A DNA stretch of 64,000 bases from Paludibaculum fermentans_A (GCF_051172195.1 NZ_JBPJAQ010000001.1:3286001-3350000), one strand, 5' to 3'; shown: positions 24,881 through 33,030, counted from the first letter of the stretch. Numbers and translations are program-made. Notes: generated by a model from the sequence alone, not told the origin.

Positions 24881-26284
24881 CTACAGCGCCTTGTGCACCC
24901 GGATCCCGGCCTTGTGATCCGGCGCAAACCGCAGTTCCAGGATCCCGCCCGAGTCCGCCTGCGTCTCGAACATCTCTTCGCCGTCGATCTCCACGTCATA
25001 GCGCGCCGACGGCTCCAGCCCCACCAGGAAAGCCACCTGCCCCACCGGCTTCGTGCCCTCTTCCGCCGGCGGCAGCCAGCCTGTCTCCATCCGCAGCCCG
25101 GCCGACGCAAAGAACACCTTCACCGGACCCAGTTCGACCGGGCCCGGTTTCGCTTCCAGCCGCACCGTCGCCCGCTGCCCCTTCGTGAAGATCTGCGCCT
25201 GCCCGTTCCAGAACCCGAACCACGTGGCGTCTTCATCCCAACTGCTGCGCGTCAGCAATTGCCCGCGCGCATGGAACAGGTCCGGCATATATGTAAAACT
25301 CAGGCCCGGCTGGTAGGGATTGGCCCACAGCAGTTCATACGTAATCCCGAAGTCGCCGCGCATCAGGAACCGGTCCTGCAGAATCCAGCCCTGCAGGAAC
25401 TGGTGCGGCTGCGCATTGCCGTCATAGGCGACCAGCGCCATTTCCGCGGCCCGCGAATAAGCAGCCTCCTGCATGCTGGGATCGCCCTTCCCGATATACG
25501 CCGGAATCCGGTACTCGTTCTCCGCTGCCGGCCAGGGCTGCGGATAGTAGGAGAGCAATTGTATCGGCGCCAGTTCTTCAAACCACTTGCCCGCCCCTTC
25601 GCGGATATCGGTGCGCGTGTTGTCGCGTATGCTGTGCAGGATCTCCATCATTGCGTACAGCTCTTCCCGCTTGGGAAACGGATTCTGCCCCGCCATGAGC
25701 TGCGGCATGATCTTGCTCTTCCACCATGTCTCGGCGACATACTTGACGAAGTCCTGCGCGGGCTGCGACTCCAGATCCGCCACCGCCAGCGCCGCGAATA
25801 AATGGGACCGGATGGCCAGCGTATCGGTGGGTCGATTCTTGAGGACAGTAGTCAGTTTCCGGGCCACCATCGACGTGCGCGCTTCGTCCATCGACGTCTG
25901 GCACCAGTCATACACCAGCGCCATTTGCCGCAGGTCGCGCGGGTCGTTCACGTTGGCCGACTTCAAACTCCATTCGCCCGCCTCGCGGCACGGTTCGATC
26001 TTCGCCGTGATCGTCCCCCACAGCGCCAGCGCGAAGCCCGGCTCCGACATCCGCGCCTTGCCGCGCATCAGGCTGTCGAACTGCTGCCAGCGTAAAGATT
26101 CGCGTTCTCTTTCCCGTTTCAACAGGCGCAGCCGGCGCTGGTTCAGCAACAGCCGCGGCGGCTCCGTATAAACCTGATAGTCCACATCCTGCGCGAGACC
26201 CAGCTCGGAGCTCGCCGTCAGGACAATTAAAGCTGCCAGAACTGGTTTTGCCCAGGTCCGGGACACTTTGGAAAGCTGTGTCAC
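24881..26284 (-). CDS. Secreted heparinase II/III-like or alginate-lyase-like protein
   Basis: 467 residues from a GTG at 26284, chosen because GAGG lies 9 bp upstream and a signal peptide (PVLAALIVLTASSELGLA) follows; a farther in-frame ATG at 26443 gives an unlikely 53-residue leader. The middle is all-helical (LMRGKARMSEPGFALALWG, REAGEWSLKS, IGKGDPSMQEAAYSRAAEMA). The C-terminal part is beta-rich, with LLTRSSWDEDATWFGFWNG resembling the start of the heparinase II/III beta domain. I cannot identify the catalytic Tyr/His with confidence, so the lyase role is tentative. Confidence 0.45.
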   Translation of the reverse strand: MTQLSKVSRTWAKPVLAALIVLTASSELGLAQDVDYQVYTEPPRLLLNQRRLRLLKRERERESLRWQQFDSLMRGKARMSEPGFALALWGTITAKIEPCREAGEWSLKSANVNDPRDLRQMALVYDWCQTSMDEARTSMVARKLTTVLKNRPTDTLAIRSHLFAALAVADLESQPAQDFVKYVAETWWKSKIMPQLMAGQNPFPKREELYAMMEILHSIRDNTRTDIREGAGKWFEELAPIQLLSYYPQPWPAAENEYRIPAYIGKGDPSMQEAAYSRAAEMALVAYDGNAQPHQFLQGWILQDRFLMRGDFGITYELLWANPYQPGLSFTYMPDLFHARGQLLTRSSWDEDATWFGFWNGQAQIFTKGQRATVRLEAKPGPVELGPVKVFFASAGLRMETGWLPPAEEGTKPVGQVAFLVGLEPSARYDVEIDGEEMFETQADSGGILELRFAPDHKAGIRVHKAL

Positions 26285-26783
26285 AGTGCCACACCTCGTG
26301 GGGCGAGCAACCTCGCCGAAGGGTCCAAATTCCGCCGCGGAGATTGATAACAAAGGGCTTTTTTCTCCAGCATTCGCGGCCACCAGTTTGCTACACTCAA
26401 CAGTGAATTGATGAACTCTCTTTGAACCTGCCCTCTGCTGCAACAGGCTGACGGGGAGAGCGAACCGGAGTTAGAAACGTCGTGCTTGCGGGAGCCGGTG
26501 TTAAAGTTCTCTTCCATTCGTTCGACCGTTTGCAAGTTGCAACAGAGGGTCCTTTTTTTGTAGGACGCAACTCCCGAAAGGCGGCAGGTTTCATCGGCGT
26601 AGAATTCCCTCGAGTTCATCCAACGATTTCATCTCCCCATGGGGTAGCGGGTATCGGTAGCGCCAGGATTCGCATGGTGAAGGGTAGTCGAACGCGGCTT
26701 CTTCTCCGATGTGAAAGGGAACACAAGTTAGGCGGATCCCAAACTACCGTCGCCGTACCTCAAGCCCAGCCCGGGCTGGCCGT

Positions 26784-26829
26784 ATTGGATTGACTCAATC
26801 CGAGTGACTCCTCCCTGAGTCGATCCAAT
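26784..26829. repeat. Inverted repeat, 14-bp arms
   Basis: Left arm ATTGGATTGACTCA (26784-26797) and right arm TGAGTCGATCCAAT (26816-26829) are complementary at 13 of 14 positions, around an 18-bp loop. The arms are moderately AT-rich and no T-run follows, so this is more like a protein-binding site or RNA structure than an intrinsic terminator. Confidence 0.6.
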
Positions 26830-26855
26830 GCGGCTGATTCTCAGTCCAACCTGAT

Positions 26856-26877
26856 CGCGGCGGCAGTGACCGCCGCG
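26856..26877. terminator. GC-rich hairpin downstream of the zinc-ribbon gene
   Basis: CGCGGCGG (26856-26863), loop CAGTGA, CCGCCGCG (26870-26877): a perfect 8-bp stem located 62 bp beyond the stop of the minus-strand gene at 26940. No T-run follows on either strand, so termination is a suggestion only. Confidence 0.35.
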
Positions 26878-26939
26878 ACAGGGTGGAAGTGAGAAGTCAC
26901 TCACTCTCAATCCATCACAAACCTGTCAGTAACACCCCG

Positions 26940-27233
26940 TCAGTAACAAATAGTGCCGCTGCGCGGCTCTTCTTCCTCATTCGGCAAATACACCGCCTTG
27001 CACTTCTCGCAGCGGTACAGCTCCGCCTCAGCCCCGAACTTCTCCTTCAGCTCTTCCCCATAGAAATACCAGCGCTTCAGATGGCCCGCGCACAGCTTGC
27101 CCTTCTCGTCCTTCAAACCACAGGCACGAATGCGCGGCGCGCGCTTCATCAGCTTGGTTCCGTCGCTGAGCAGGCCGAGCTCCTGGGCCTGCGGAATGGG
27201 CCGGGTCGCCTCGGCGTACTTGGGATTTGCCAT
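26940..27233 (-). CDS. Small zinc-ribbon-like protein
   Basis: 97 residues. Two Cys pairs are visible: RACGLKDEKGKLCAGHLKRW and YRCEKCKAVYLPNEEEE, with His and Cys residues that could hold one zinc ion. Short and charged with no signal peptide, so it acts in the cytoplasm. I do not recognise a named family; the conserved-looking CxxC arrangement and clean start (MANPKYAEATRPIP) support a real gene. It is divergent from dnaE2, with 161 bp between starts. Confidence 0.65.
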   Translation of the reverse strand: MANPKYAEATRPIPQAQELGLLSDGTKLMKRAPRIRACGLKDEKGKLCAGHLKRWYFYGEELKEKFGAEAELYRCEKCKAVYLPNEEEEPRSGTICY

Positions 27234-27362
27234 AAAGTCCTCGAAGCCGTAATTATGTCACAGCCCGGACATCCGGGTCGTTTTCCTACACTGCTTGGCA
27301 GTAGTAGTACAGCCTAGGAGTAGTCTGATGTTCTATTTTTATTCGCCCGCTGGACACGAGCT

Positions 27363-27388
27363 GTATACTGTAAATGTTTACACTATAC
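27363..27388 (+). promoter_or_regulatory. 26-bp near-palindrome directly upstream of dnaE2
   Basis: Reading inward, both halves are GTATA-n-TGTAAA / TTTACA-n-TATAC around a 2-bp centre; 22 of 26 positions obey the dyad. It ends 6 bp before the dnaE2 ATG (27395), where a bound repressor would block transcription or translation initiation. In many bacteria dnaE2 is LexA-controlled, so this is a candidate LexA-type operator, but the acidobacterial LexA motif is not known to me. An alternative ATG at 27374 lies inside the palindrome and is unlikely to be the start. Confidence 0.6.
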
Positions 27389-27394
27389 CGAGCC

Positions 27395-30300
27395 ATGCCA
27401 TACGCTGCTCTGCATTGCCATAGCTTCTACTCGATGCTCGATTCGACGCTGCCGCCCGAACTGATTGCTGAAGCGGCGCATGCATCCGGCATGAGCGCCG
27501 TGGCGATCACTGACCGCGACACAGTGGCCGGCGCCGTCCTGTTCTATAAGAAGGCACGGTCTTTGGGGCTGCATCCGGTCATCGGCAGCGAAGTGACCCT
27601 GCCAGACAAGTCCTCGCTCGTGCTGTTGGTGGAGAACCAGCGGGGCTACTCGAACCTGTGCCAGTTGCTGACGGCCGGGGTGAATGCGGAGACACTGGGC
27701 CAGTTTCAGGAGGGGCTCATCTGCCTGGCAGGACCGCGCAGCGCACCCGCCCAGGCGCTTCGCGGGAACCGGCCGGTGGATCAGCCGCTGCGGCAACTGC
27801 TTGATATCTATGGCCGGAACCTGGCCCTGGAGATCTCGCCGCACAATGAGGACGACCTGCGGATCGCCCGCCTGTTCTCTGACCTTTCCCGCAAACACCG
27901 CATTGCGCTGACAACCTCTGTCGACGTGCACTACGCGAATCCGGACGAGCGGCTGCGCTACGACATCCTGCAAAGCATGCGTACGCTGACGCTTTTGAAT
28001 CAAGGGCATGCGGAGAAATTGCCGCCGGGCCGCCACCACTGGCATACCGAGGAGGACATCACCCGGTATTTCGGAGCCCTGCCGCAAGCAATTGAAAACA
28101 CAGTGCGTATTGCCGAGCGCTGCCGCTTCGACTTCGAGCTGGGTGATATCCGCTTCCCAAAATTCCCGTGCGATCAGCCGGTGGCGCTGCTGCGGTCGAA
28201 GCTGGAGCGGGGGCTGCTGCGGCGCTATGGGGCGGAGCCGGAAGCCCAGGTGCACGAGCGGCTGGAACGTGAGATGGCGATCATCGAGGACGTCGGCTAT
28301 GCCGAATACTTTCTTGTCTTTGCCGACATCGTTGAGTGGTGCGCGACGAAGAACATTGCCACCCTGGCGCGCGGCAGCGCGGCCGGCAGCCTGGTCTGCT
28401 ACCTGCTAGGCATCTCGAACGTCTGCCCGTTCCGCTTCGGCCTCTGCTTTGAACGGTTCCTCAACCGCGAGCGGATGCAGTTCGCCAAGTTGGCCGACAT
28501 CGACCTGGACCTGCCCTGGGATCGGCGGGACGAAGTAATCCAGTATGTCTTTGAACGATATGGGCGCGAACACGTCGCCATGATCGGAGCGGTCCATACG
28601 TTCCAGGGCCGCTCCGCCGTGGCCGATATCGCCAAAGTCTACGGTATTCCGGAGCGTGAAGTGCGCCGTTTTACCGCGCATTTGCCCTGGCATAGCGGCG
28701 ACACGGCCGAGGCTGCCCGCCAGACACCCGAGTGTCGCGACCTGCCCCTCGACCAGGAACCGTACAAGACCGTACTGGCCATGGCCGGCAGCTTCGACGG
28801 CATCCCCCGCCACTTCTCGATGCACCCCTGCGGCCTGGTGATCAGCGGCGATCGCATCACGGATCGCATCCCCCTGTTCGAGTCGGCCAAGGGGCTGATG
28901 ACCACGCACTATGCCATGGATGACGTTGAGGAATTAGGGCTGTTGAAACTGGACCTGCTGGGGCAGGCTGGGCTGACCGTGCTGCACGACACGCTCGTGA
29001 ACATGGAGGAGAACGGTCAGCCCAAGCCCGATCTGGAGGGACTCGATTGGACGGACGGCGAAACCTGGGAGGCCATCGCCACAGGTAAAGCCCGTGGTGT
29101 CTTTCACATAGAGTCGCCAGCCATGACCAGCCTGCTGGTGATGACCAACTGCCGCGACATCGACTGCCTGACGGCGGTGGAATCGATCATCCGGCCGGGC
29201 GCCGCAAACGAAGGAAAGAAAAGGGCTTATGCGCGGCGGCATCAGGGGCTGGAGCCGGTGACCTATGCCCACCCGTCGCTGGAGCCGCTGCTGCACGACA
29301 CCTACGGCCTGATGGCGTTCGAGGAGCATATCTTATTGGTAGCAAACGGGTTTGCCGGTATGCCGTGGGGCCGGGCCGACCTGCTGCGCCGCGCCCTGGT
29401 AAAGAACAAAGACCGTGAGCGCATCGAATCGTTGGGCCGCGAATTCAGGGAGGCCGCCCAGGCACTGGGCCGTACGGCCGAAGAGACAGAACGGGTTTGG
29501 GAGCTGCTGCACGACTTCGCCGGCTATATGTTCAACAAGGCCCATTCGGCCGCGTATGCGGTGGAAGCGTTCACGGGCGCGTGGCTGAAGACCCGTTACC
29601 CGGTAGAGTTTCTGGCGGCGGTGCTGTCGTCGCGGCGCGGCTTCTATTCGCCGCTGCTGTATGTGATGGAGGCGCTGCGCAACGGCGCCAAGTTCCTGCT
29701 GCCCGACCTGCATCTCTCTGATCCACATCGATTTCTGGTGAAGGACAACACGATCCGGCTACCCATCGACCAGGTGCGCGGTTTGGGATCGGCGGCGCTG
29801 GACCGGATTACCGGGCGGCGGCCGTTTGAGGACATCGGCGACTTCTTTCGGGCCGTAAAGCCAAACCGGGCCGAGTGGCTGTCGCTGTTGAAGGCCGGGG
29901 CGCTGGACGTGTTTCAGGAGCCTCGGGGCCGTATTTTCTGGCGCTTACAGCGGTTGGAGGCATCGTCCCAGGTGGACCGGAAGCCGATGATCGAGCCGGA
30001 CCTGCCGGAGTCGTTCGATGCCACGCCGGAGTCGCGGGCGCGTTGGGAGCACGAGACTTTGGGATTTCCGGTGAGCATCCATCCGCTGGACTACTTCGCG
30101 CCGGGGCTGAACTGGGACCGGTTCCAATCGGCGTCGGAGCTGGCGGCGCACCAGCACAGCCTGTACGGGAAAGAGGTGCGGGCGGCCGGCCTGGTGGTGG
30201 CGGATCGCCACCATCCGACGGAGAACGGCACCATGAAGTTCCTGACGCTGGCCGATTGGACGGGTTTTGTGGAGGTTTCGCTGTTTGCGCAGGTGTACCG

Positions 30301-30469
30301 CAATTACGGTCATTTGACGGTGCAGCCGGTGGTGGCGGTGGAGGCCACAATGGACCCGTTCGACAACCGTAAAGGCTTTGCGCTCAACGGTCAACGGGTG
30401 CTGAGGCCAGAGACGGTACAGACCCGGATTGTAGCCGGTGTTCCGGGCCGCCGGCCGAACGGTTCCTAG
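27395..30469 (+). CDS. dnaE2: Error-prone DNA polymerase III alpha subunit, DnaE2 type
   Basis: 1024 residues from ATG 27395 (MPYAALHCHSFYSML). The order is an N-terminal PHP domain (LHCHSFYS, AITDRDTVAG, VIGSEV), the palm with the catalytic acids in ADIDLDL (Asp368, Asp370, Asp372) and LKLDLLG (Asp520), thumb/fingers, and a C-terminal OB domain (LADWTGFVEVSLFAQVY). Length and the absence of the longer C-terminal tail of replicative DnaE fit DnaE2. DnaE2 carries out damage-induced mutagenic translesion synthesis, usually with ImuA and ImuB. No imuA or imuB gene is adjacent here. A 26-bp palindrome sits directly upstream. Confidence 0.95.
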   Translation: MPYAALHCHSFYSMLDSTLPPELIAEAAHASGMSAVAITDRDTVAGAVLFYKKARSLGLHPVIGSEVTLPDKSSLVLLVENQRGYSNLCQLLTAGVNAETLGQFQEGLICLAGPRSAPAQALRGNRPVDQPLRQLLDIYGRNLALEISPHNEDDLRIARLFSDLSRKHRIALTTSVDVHYANPDERLRYDILQSMRTLTLLNQGHAEKLPPGRHHWHTEEDITRYFGALPQAIENTVRIAERCRFDFELGDIRFPKFPCDQPVALLRSKLERGLLRRYGAEPEAQVHERLEREMAIIEDVGYAEYFLVFADIVEWCATKNIATLARGSAAGSLVCYLLGISNVCPFRFGLCFERFLNRERMQFAKLADIDLDLPWDRRDEVIQYVFERYGREHVAMIGAVHTFQGRSAVADIAKVYGIPEREVRRFTAHLPWHSGDTAEAARQTPECRDLPLDQEPYKTVLAMAGSFDGIPRHFSMHPCGLVISGDRITDRIPLFESAKGLMTTHYAMDDVEELGLLKLDLLGQAGLTVLHDTLVNMEENGQPKPDLEGLDWTDGETWEAIATGKARGVFHIESPAMTSLLVMTNCRDIDCLTAVESIIRPGAANEGKKRAYARRHQGLEPVTYAHPSLEPLLHDTYGLMAFEEHILLVANGFAGMPWGRADLLRRALVKNKDRERIESLGREFREAAQALGRTAEETERVWELLHDFAGYMFNKAHSAAYAVEAFTGAWLKTRYPVEFLAAVLSSRRGFYSPLLYVMEALRNGAKFLLPDLHLSDPHRFLVKDNTIRLPIDQVRGLGSAALDRITGRRPFEDIGDFFRAVKPNRAEWLSLLKAGALDVFQEPRGRIFWRLQRLEASSQVDRKPMIEPDLPESFDATPESRARWEHETLGFPVSIHPLDYFAPGLNWDRFQSASELAAHQHSLYGKEVRAAGLVVADRHHPTENGTMKFLTLADWTGFVEVSLFAQVYRNYGHLTVQPVVAVEATMDPFDNRKGFALNGQRVLRPETVQTRIVAGVPGRRPNGS

Positions 30470-30472
30470 GCT

Positions 30473-30494
30473 TAAACAACAGGTGTCGTTTAGG
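30473..30494. repeat. 22-nt near-palindromic repeat, copy 1
   Basis: Core TAAACAACA, 2-bp centre GG, TGTCGTTTA, followed by GG. The arms are complementary except at one position in each half. It starts 3 bp after the dnaE2 stop. A second copy with the same arms but centre CT lies 43 bp away (30516-30537), so both copies would face the same side of the helix. Confidence 0.7.
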
Positions 30495-30515
30495 GCTTGT
30501 GGCGGACCGGTACAC

Positions 30516-30537
30516 TAAACAACACTTGTCGTTTAGG
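30516..30537. repeat. 22-nt near-palindromic repeat, copy 2 (overlaps pheA stop)
   Basis: Core TAAACAACA, centre CT, TGTCGTTTA, then GG; identical to copy 1 in the 9-bp arms and differing only at the 2-bp centre. The pheA stop codon (minus-strand TAA, 30533-30535) is inside the right arm. The centre-to-centre distance is 43 bp, about four helical turns. Confidence 0.7.
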
Positions 30538-31384
30538 CGCGATAGCAGCCGAGAACGCGCAACAGGTCGGCCAGTTCCTGCAGGTGGCCGAGGGCCTTCT
30601 TGACGCGTTCTTCCTCAACGCTGCCGAGGAAGTCGACATAGAAGAGGTATTCCCAGGGTTTTCCGCGCAAGGGGCGGGATTCGATTTTAGTGAGCGACAG
30701 ATCGCGGAGGGCAAAGGCGCTCAAAGCCTTGAAGAGCGAGCCGGGCTGATTCCTGGTGGAGAAAACGAGCGAGGTTTTCCAGCCTTTTTTGGTGGGTTCC
30801 TCCAGCTTCAATTCGGGCTGATCGGAGCGGCGCAGTAGGAAAAAGCGAGTGAAGTTCTGGCGATCGTCCTCGATGGAGCGTTTGAGGATGTGGGCTCCAT
30901 AGATAGTGGCCGAGACGGCGGAGGCGATAGCGGCGGCATCCTTAAGTCCGTCTTCCATCACCATTTTGACGCTGCCGGCGGTGTCATAGAACGGCACGCG
31001 TTCCATTTGCGGGTTAGCGGCGAGGAAATGAAGGCACTGGTTGAGTGCGACCGGGTGTGAGAAGGTGCGGCGAATGTCCTTGAAGCGGACGCCGGGGGGC
31101 GCGATCAGGTTATGAACAATGCGGACACTGGTCTCGGCGACAATTCTGTGATCGAAGTGCAAAAGGTGGTCGTAGTTCTCGTGAACTGAGCCGTGGAGAG
31201 TATTCTCGATGGGGATCACGGCGGCGTCTACCTTGCCATCCCGCAGAGTCTGAAAGACTTCGTCGAAGCGCTGGCAGGGCCGGACGAGGACATCGGGGCC
31301 GAGCAGACGCATGGCGGCCTCCTGGCTGAAAGCGCCGAGTTCGCCTTGGAACGCAGCCTGAAACGGTTTGGTTTTAGGAGGCAT
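30533..31384 (-). CDS. pheA: Prephenate dehydratase
   Basis: 283 residues, monofunctional P-protein (no chorismate mutase domain). The N-terminal lobe has AAFQGELGAFSQEAA and DAAVIPIENTLHGSV; the active-site region has FSHPVALNQC and DTAGSVKMVME; the C-terminal ACT domain has GSLFKALSAFALRDLSLTKIESRPLRGKPWEYLFYVDF, which carries the ESRP motif for phenylalanine feedback binding. It makes phenylpyruvate in phenylalanine synthesis. Convergent with dnaE2, and divergent from the XRE gene with 224 bp between. Confidence 0.96.
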   Translation of the reverse strand: MPPKTKPFQAAFQGELGAFSQEAAMRLLGPDVLVRPCQRFDEVFQTLRDGKVDAAVIPIENTLHGSVHENYDHLLHFDHRIVAETSVRIVHNLIAPPGVRFKDIRRTFSHPVALNQCLHFLAANPQMERVPFYDTAGSVKMVMEDGLKDAAAIASAVSATIYGAHILKRSIEDDRQNFTRFFLLRRSDQPELKLEEPTKKGWKTSLVFSTRNQPGSLFKALSAFALRDLSLTKIESRPLRGKPWEYLFYVDFLGSVEEERVKKALGHLQELADLLRVLGCYRA

Positions 31385-31457
31385 AGGAGTCAGGGATGAG
31401 AGAATGAGTACTACGGGTGCATCTGACGACTGCGAAATTCATTGATGCGGCTTGCAA

Positions 31458-31477
31458 CTGTTCTGAATTCAGAACAG
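31458..31477. promoter_or_regulatory. Perfect 20-bp palindrome upstream of the XRE gene
   Basis: CTGTTCTGAATTCAGAACAG is identical to its own reverse complement. It lies 74 bp before pheA's start and 131 bp before the XRE start (31609) in the divergent intergenic region. This is the expected form of a homodimer operator, and autoregulation by the adjacent XRE protein is the simplest hypothesis. Confidence 0.7.
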
Positions 31478-31522
31478 AATCGAATAGGAGATCCGCAGGC
31501 GATGCCGGTCCCCTCTCAGTAT

Positions 31523-31561
31523 GTTACTGCAAGAAAAGTAGTTGACCTTGTCTACAGTAAC
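31523..31561. repeat. Inverted repeat GTTACTG...CAGTAAC in the XRE leader
   Basis: GTTACTG (31523-31529) and CAGTAAC (31555-31561) are complementary 7-bp arms separated by 25 bp. They flank a TTGACC box at 31542 that could be a -35 element for the XRE gene. The match may be chance given its length. Confidence 0.3.
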
Positions 31562-31608
31562 ACCACCGAGCGATCTGAAGAGAGTCTCAAGGCGCCCCCG
31601 ATCATAAC

Positions 31609-32406
31609 ATGGACGATCCAGGTCAAAAGCTAAAGCGTGCGCGGGAGCGCCTGGGGCTGCGCTATCGGGATGTTGAGGAGTTCAGCCAGCAGATTGCGGA
31701 CCGCCGCAAGAACAGCGAATTCGGCATCCTGTTGAGCCGGCTCTCGGACATTGAGAACCGCGGCGTGGTGCCGAGCATCTTCAAGCTGTACTCATTGTGC
31801 GCAATTTACCGGCTGGACCTGGCGGAGGTGGTGCGGTGGTACGGGGTTGAGGTGAGCCAGCTGGCGGTGGACGCGGCGGCGCTGAGTCCGGAGAAGTCGC
31901 ACCTGATCGGGCTGGGGCGTGAGAAGTTCGGTTCGATTCAATCGGGGGACATCCAGGTACCGTTGTCGTTGGATCCGGGGCTGGACCTGTCGAAGACAAC
32001 GTTTCTGACCCGTTTCATCCAGAGTTGGGGTGTACTGCCTTTGATGCTGGTGGCGGGCCTGGACCTGAAGAATCACCGGTACGCCTACATTGGCACGGAT
32101 GACTGGTTTATGTATCCGATGCTGCTGCCGGGTAGCCTGCTGCTCTTGGACGAGAGCCGTAAGAAGATCGCGACTGGACCGTGGGCGGGCATGGTTGACC
32201 GGCCGGTGTATTTCCTGGAATACCGGGAAGGCTGGATGTGCGGATGGTGCAGCCTGGTGGACGATACGCTGATTGTGCAGCCGCACCCGGCGTCAGGGTG
32301 TGCGCCGGTTGTGTTCCAGTATCCCTCCGAAGTGGACGTAATCGGGCAGGTTACCGGGGTCGCGAATCGGCTGGACGGCGGCCCGCCGAGGCGTACTCGT
32401 TCTTGA
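31609..32406 (+). CDS. XRE-family regulator with S24-like C-terminal domain
   Basis: 265 residues. The N-terminal helix-turn-helix (LKRARERLGLRYRDVEEFSQQIA..LLSRLSDIENRGVVPSIFKLYSLC) is of the Xre/Cro type. The C-terminal part (IGTDDWFMYPMLLPGSLLLLDESRKKI..PVYFLEYREGWMCGWCSL) aligns with LexA/S24-type peptidase domains, but the catalytic Ser position (G-D-S-M-x-P in LexA) reads D-W-F-M-Y-P, so self-cleavage is not expected. Its last 56 bp overlap the convergent gene at 32351. Confidence 0.8.
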   Translation: MDDPGQKLKRARERLGLRYRDVEEFSQQIADRRKNSEFGILLSRLSDIENRGVVPSIFKLYSLCAIYRLDLAEVVRWYGVEVSQLAVDAAALSPEKSHLIGLGREKFGSIQSGDIQVPLSLDPGLDLSKTTFLTRFIQSWGVLPLMLVAGLDLKNHRYAYIGTDDWFMYPMLLPGSLLLLDESRKKIATGPWAGMVDRPVYFLEYREGWMCGWCSLVDDTLIVQPHPASGCAPVVFQYPSEVDVIGQVTGVANRLDGGPPRRTRS

Positions 32407-32839
32407 GCGATTCGAGCAAGATCTCGAGGTCCTCGAGAAACAGCATTTTTTCCGGATCTGAAGCTGCGGCTGGGGAGAGGTTGCGGTAAGGCGCGAGGCG
32501 GGACCAGCTCTCGACGAGGGTCCGGCGATCGGTGGGCAAGCCGCACAGATAGAGGTCCAGGTCGGCCTTCTGCTGTTCGAGATTCAATTTCAGCCACTCG
32601 CGAAAACTGACCAGGTGGCTTTCGCGCATCGCCAGATCGGCCTGATCCTCACCGAAGAGGACGCTGAGGCCGTGGTGCTCATAGCGGCCGCTGTCTGAAT
32701 TGCGCAACGTGGACAAGTAGACCAGCCGGCCATAAATGGTCGGGAGCTGTGACAGCGTTCTGCGCCACAGGTCTTCGGCTGGCCGCCGTCCAGTTTCCAT
32801 CCTGCCTTCGCTAGTCAATCCACTACGCTCGAACTCCAT
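32351..32839 (-). CDS. Conserved-looking hypothetical protein
   Basis: 162 residues from ATG 32839; the frame stays open to 33019 but the N-terminal extension looks unconvincing. The protein is helical and acidic: LWRRTLSQLPTIYGRLVYLSTLRNSDSGRYEHHGLSVLFGEDQADLAMRESH, then LNLEQQKADLDLYLCGL. I do not know its function, although I recall similar proteins in acidobacterial genomes. The 3' end overlaps the XRE gene by 56 bp in antisense. Confidence 0.6.
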   Translation of the reverse strand: MEFERSGLTSEGRMETGRRPAEDLWRRTLSQLPTIYGRLVYLSTLRNSDSGRYEHHGLSVLFGEDQADLAMRESHLVSFREWLKLNLEQQKADLDLYLCGLPTDRRTLVESWSRLAPYRNLSPAAASDPEKMLFLEDLEILLESLKNEYASAGRRPADSRPR

Positions 32840-33030
32840 CTTATTCAGAATCGATATCCAGTCGTCAATTGATTTTTCGCACGAGGCGGAAGCGAGGGCG
32901 GCTGGAGCGCCATCTCCAGCGGAAGAGGCGCTTGTTCCGATTTCCGAAAATGTAAACCAAAAGATCAGGATAGCGCCAAACCCTGGGTACGCTTTGTTCG
33001 GAAACACTTTTCCTCCCAAAGGAACTCAAG

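Larger units (their letters stand above)
26285..26939. other. Intergenic stretch with several hairpins, no convincing gene
   Basis: About 650 bp separating two minus-strand genes. The short open frames here have no signal or homology that I recognise. Structural elements seen: a perfect 14-bp palindrome CCAGCCCGGGCTGG at 26766-26779, a 14-bp-arm inverted repeat at 26784-26829, and an 8-bp GC stem at 26856-26877. It could hold a regulatory leader for the heparinase-like gene or an unannotated small RNA. Confidence 0.4.

Noticed and set aside
26281..26793. Open frames of about 100 residues on both strands in the 26.3-26.9 kb gap
   Set aside because: Their composition is poor, they have no Shine-Dalgarno and overlap each other; no homology is recognised.
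30473..30537. Repeat pair considered as a two-repeat CRISPR remnant
   Set aside because: Units are only 22 nt with a 21-nt gap and no cas genes are nearby; the palindromic form fits protein-binding sites better.
31442..31633. 63-residue frame running over the XRE upstream palindrome
   Set aside because: It overlaps the operator and the XRE start in a different frame and has no protein-like features.
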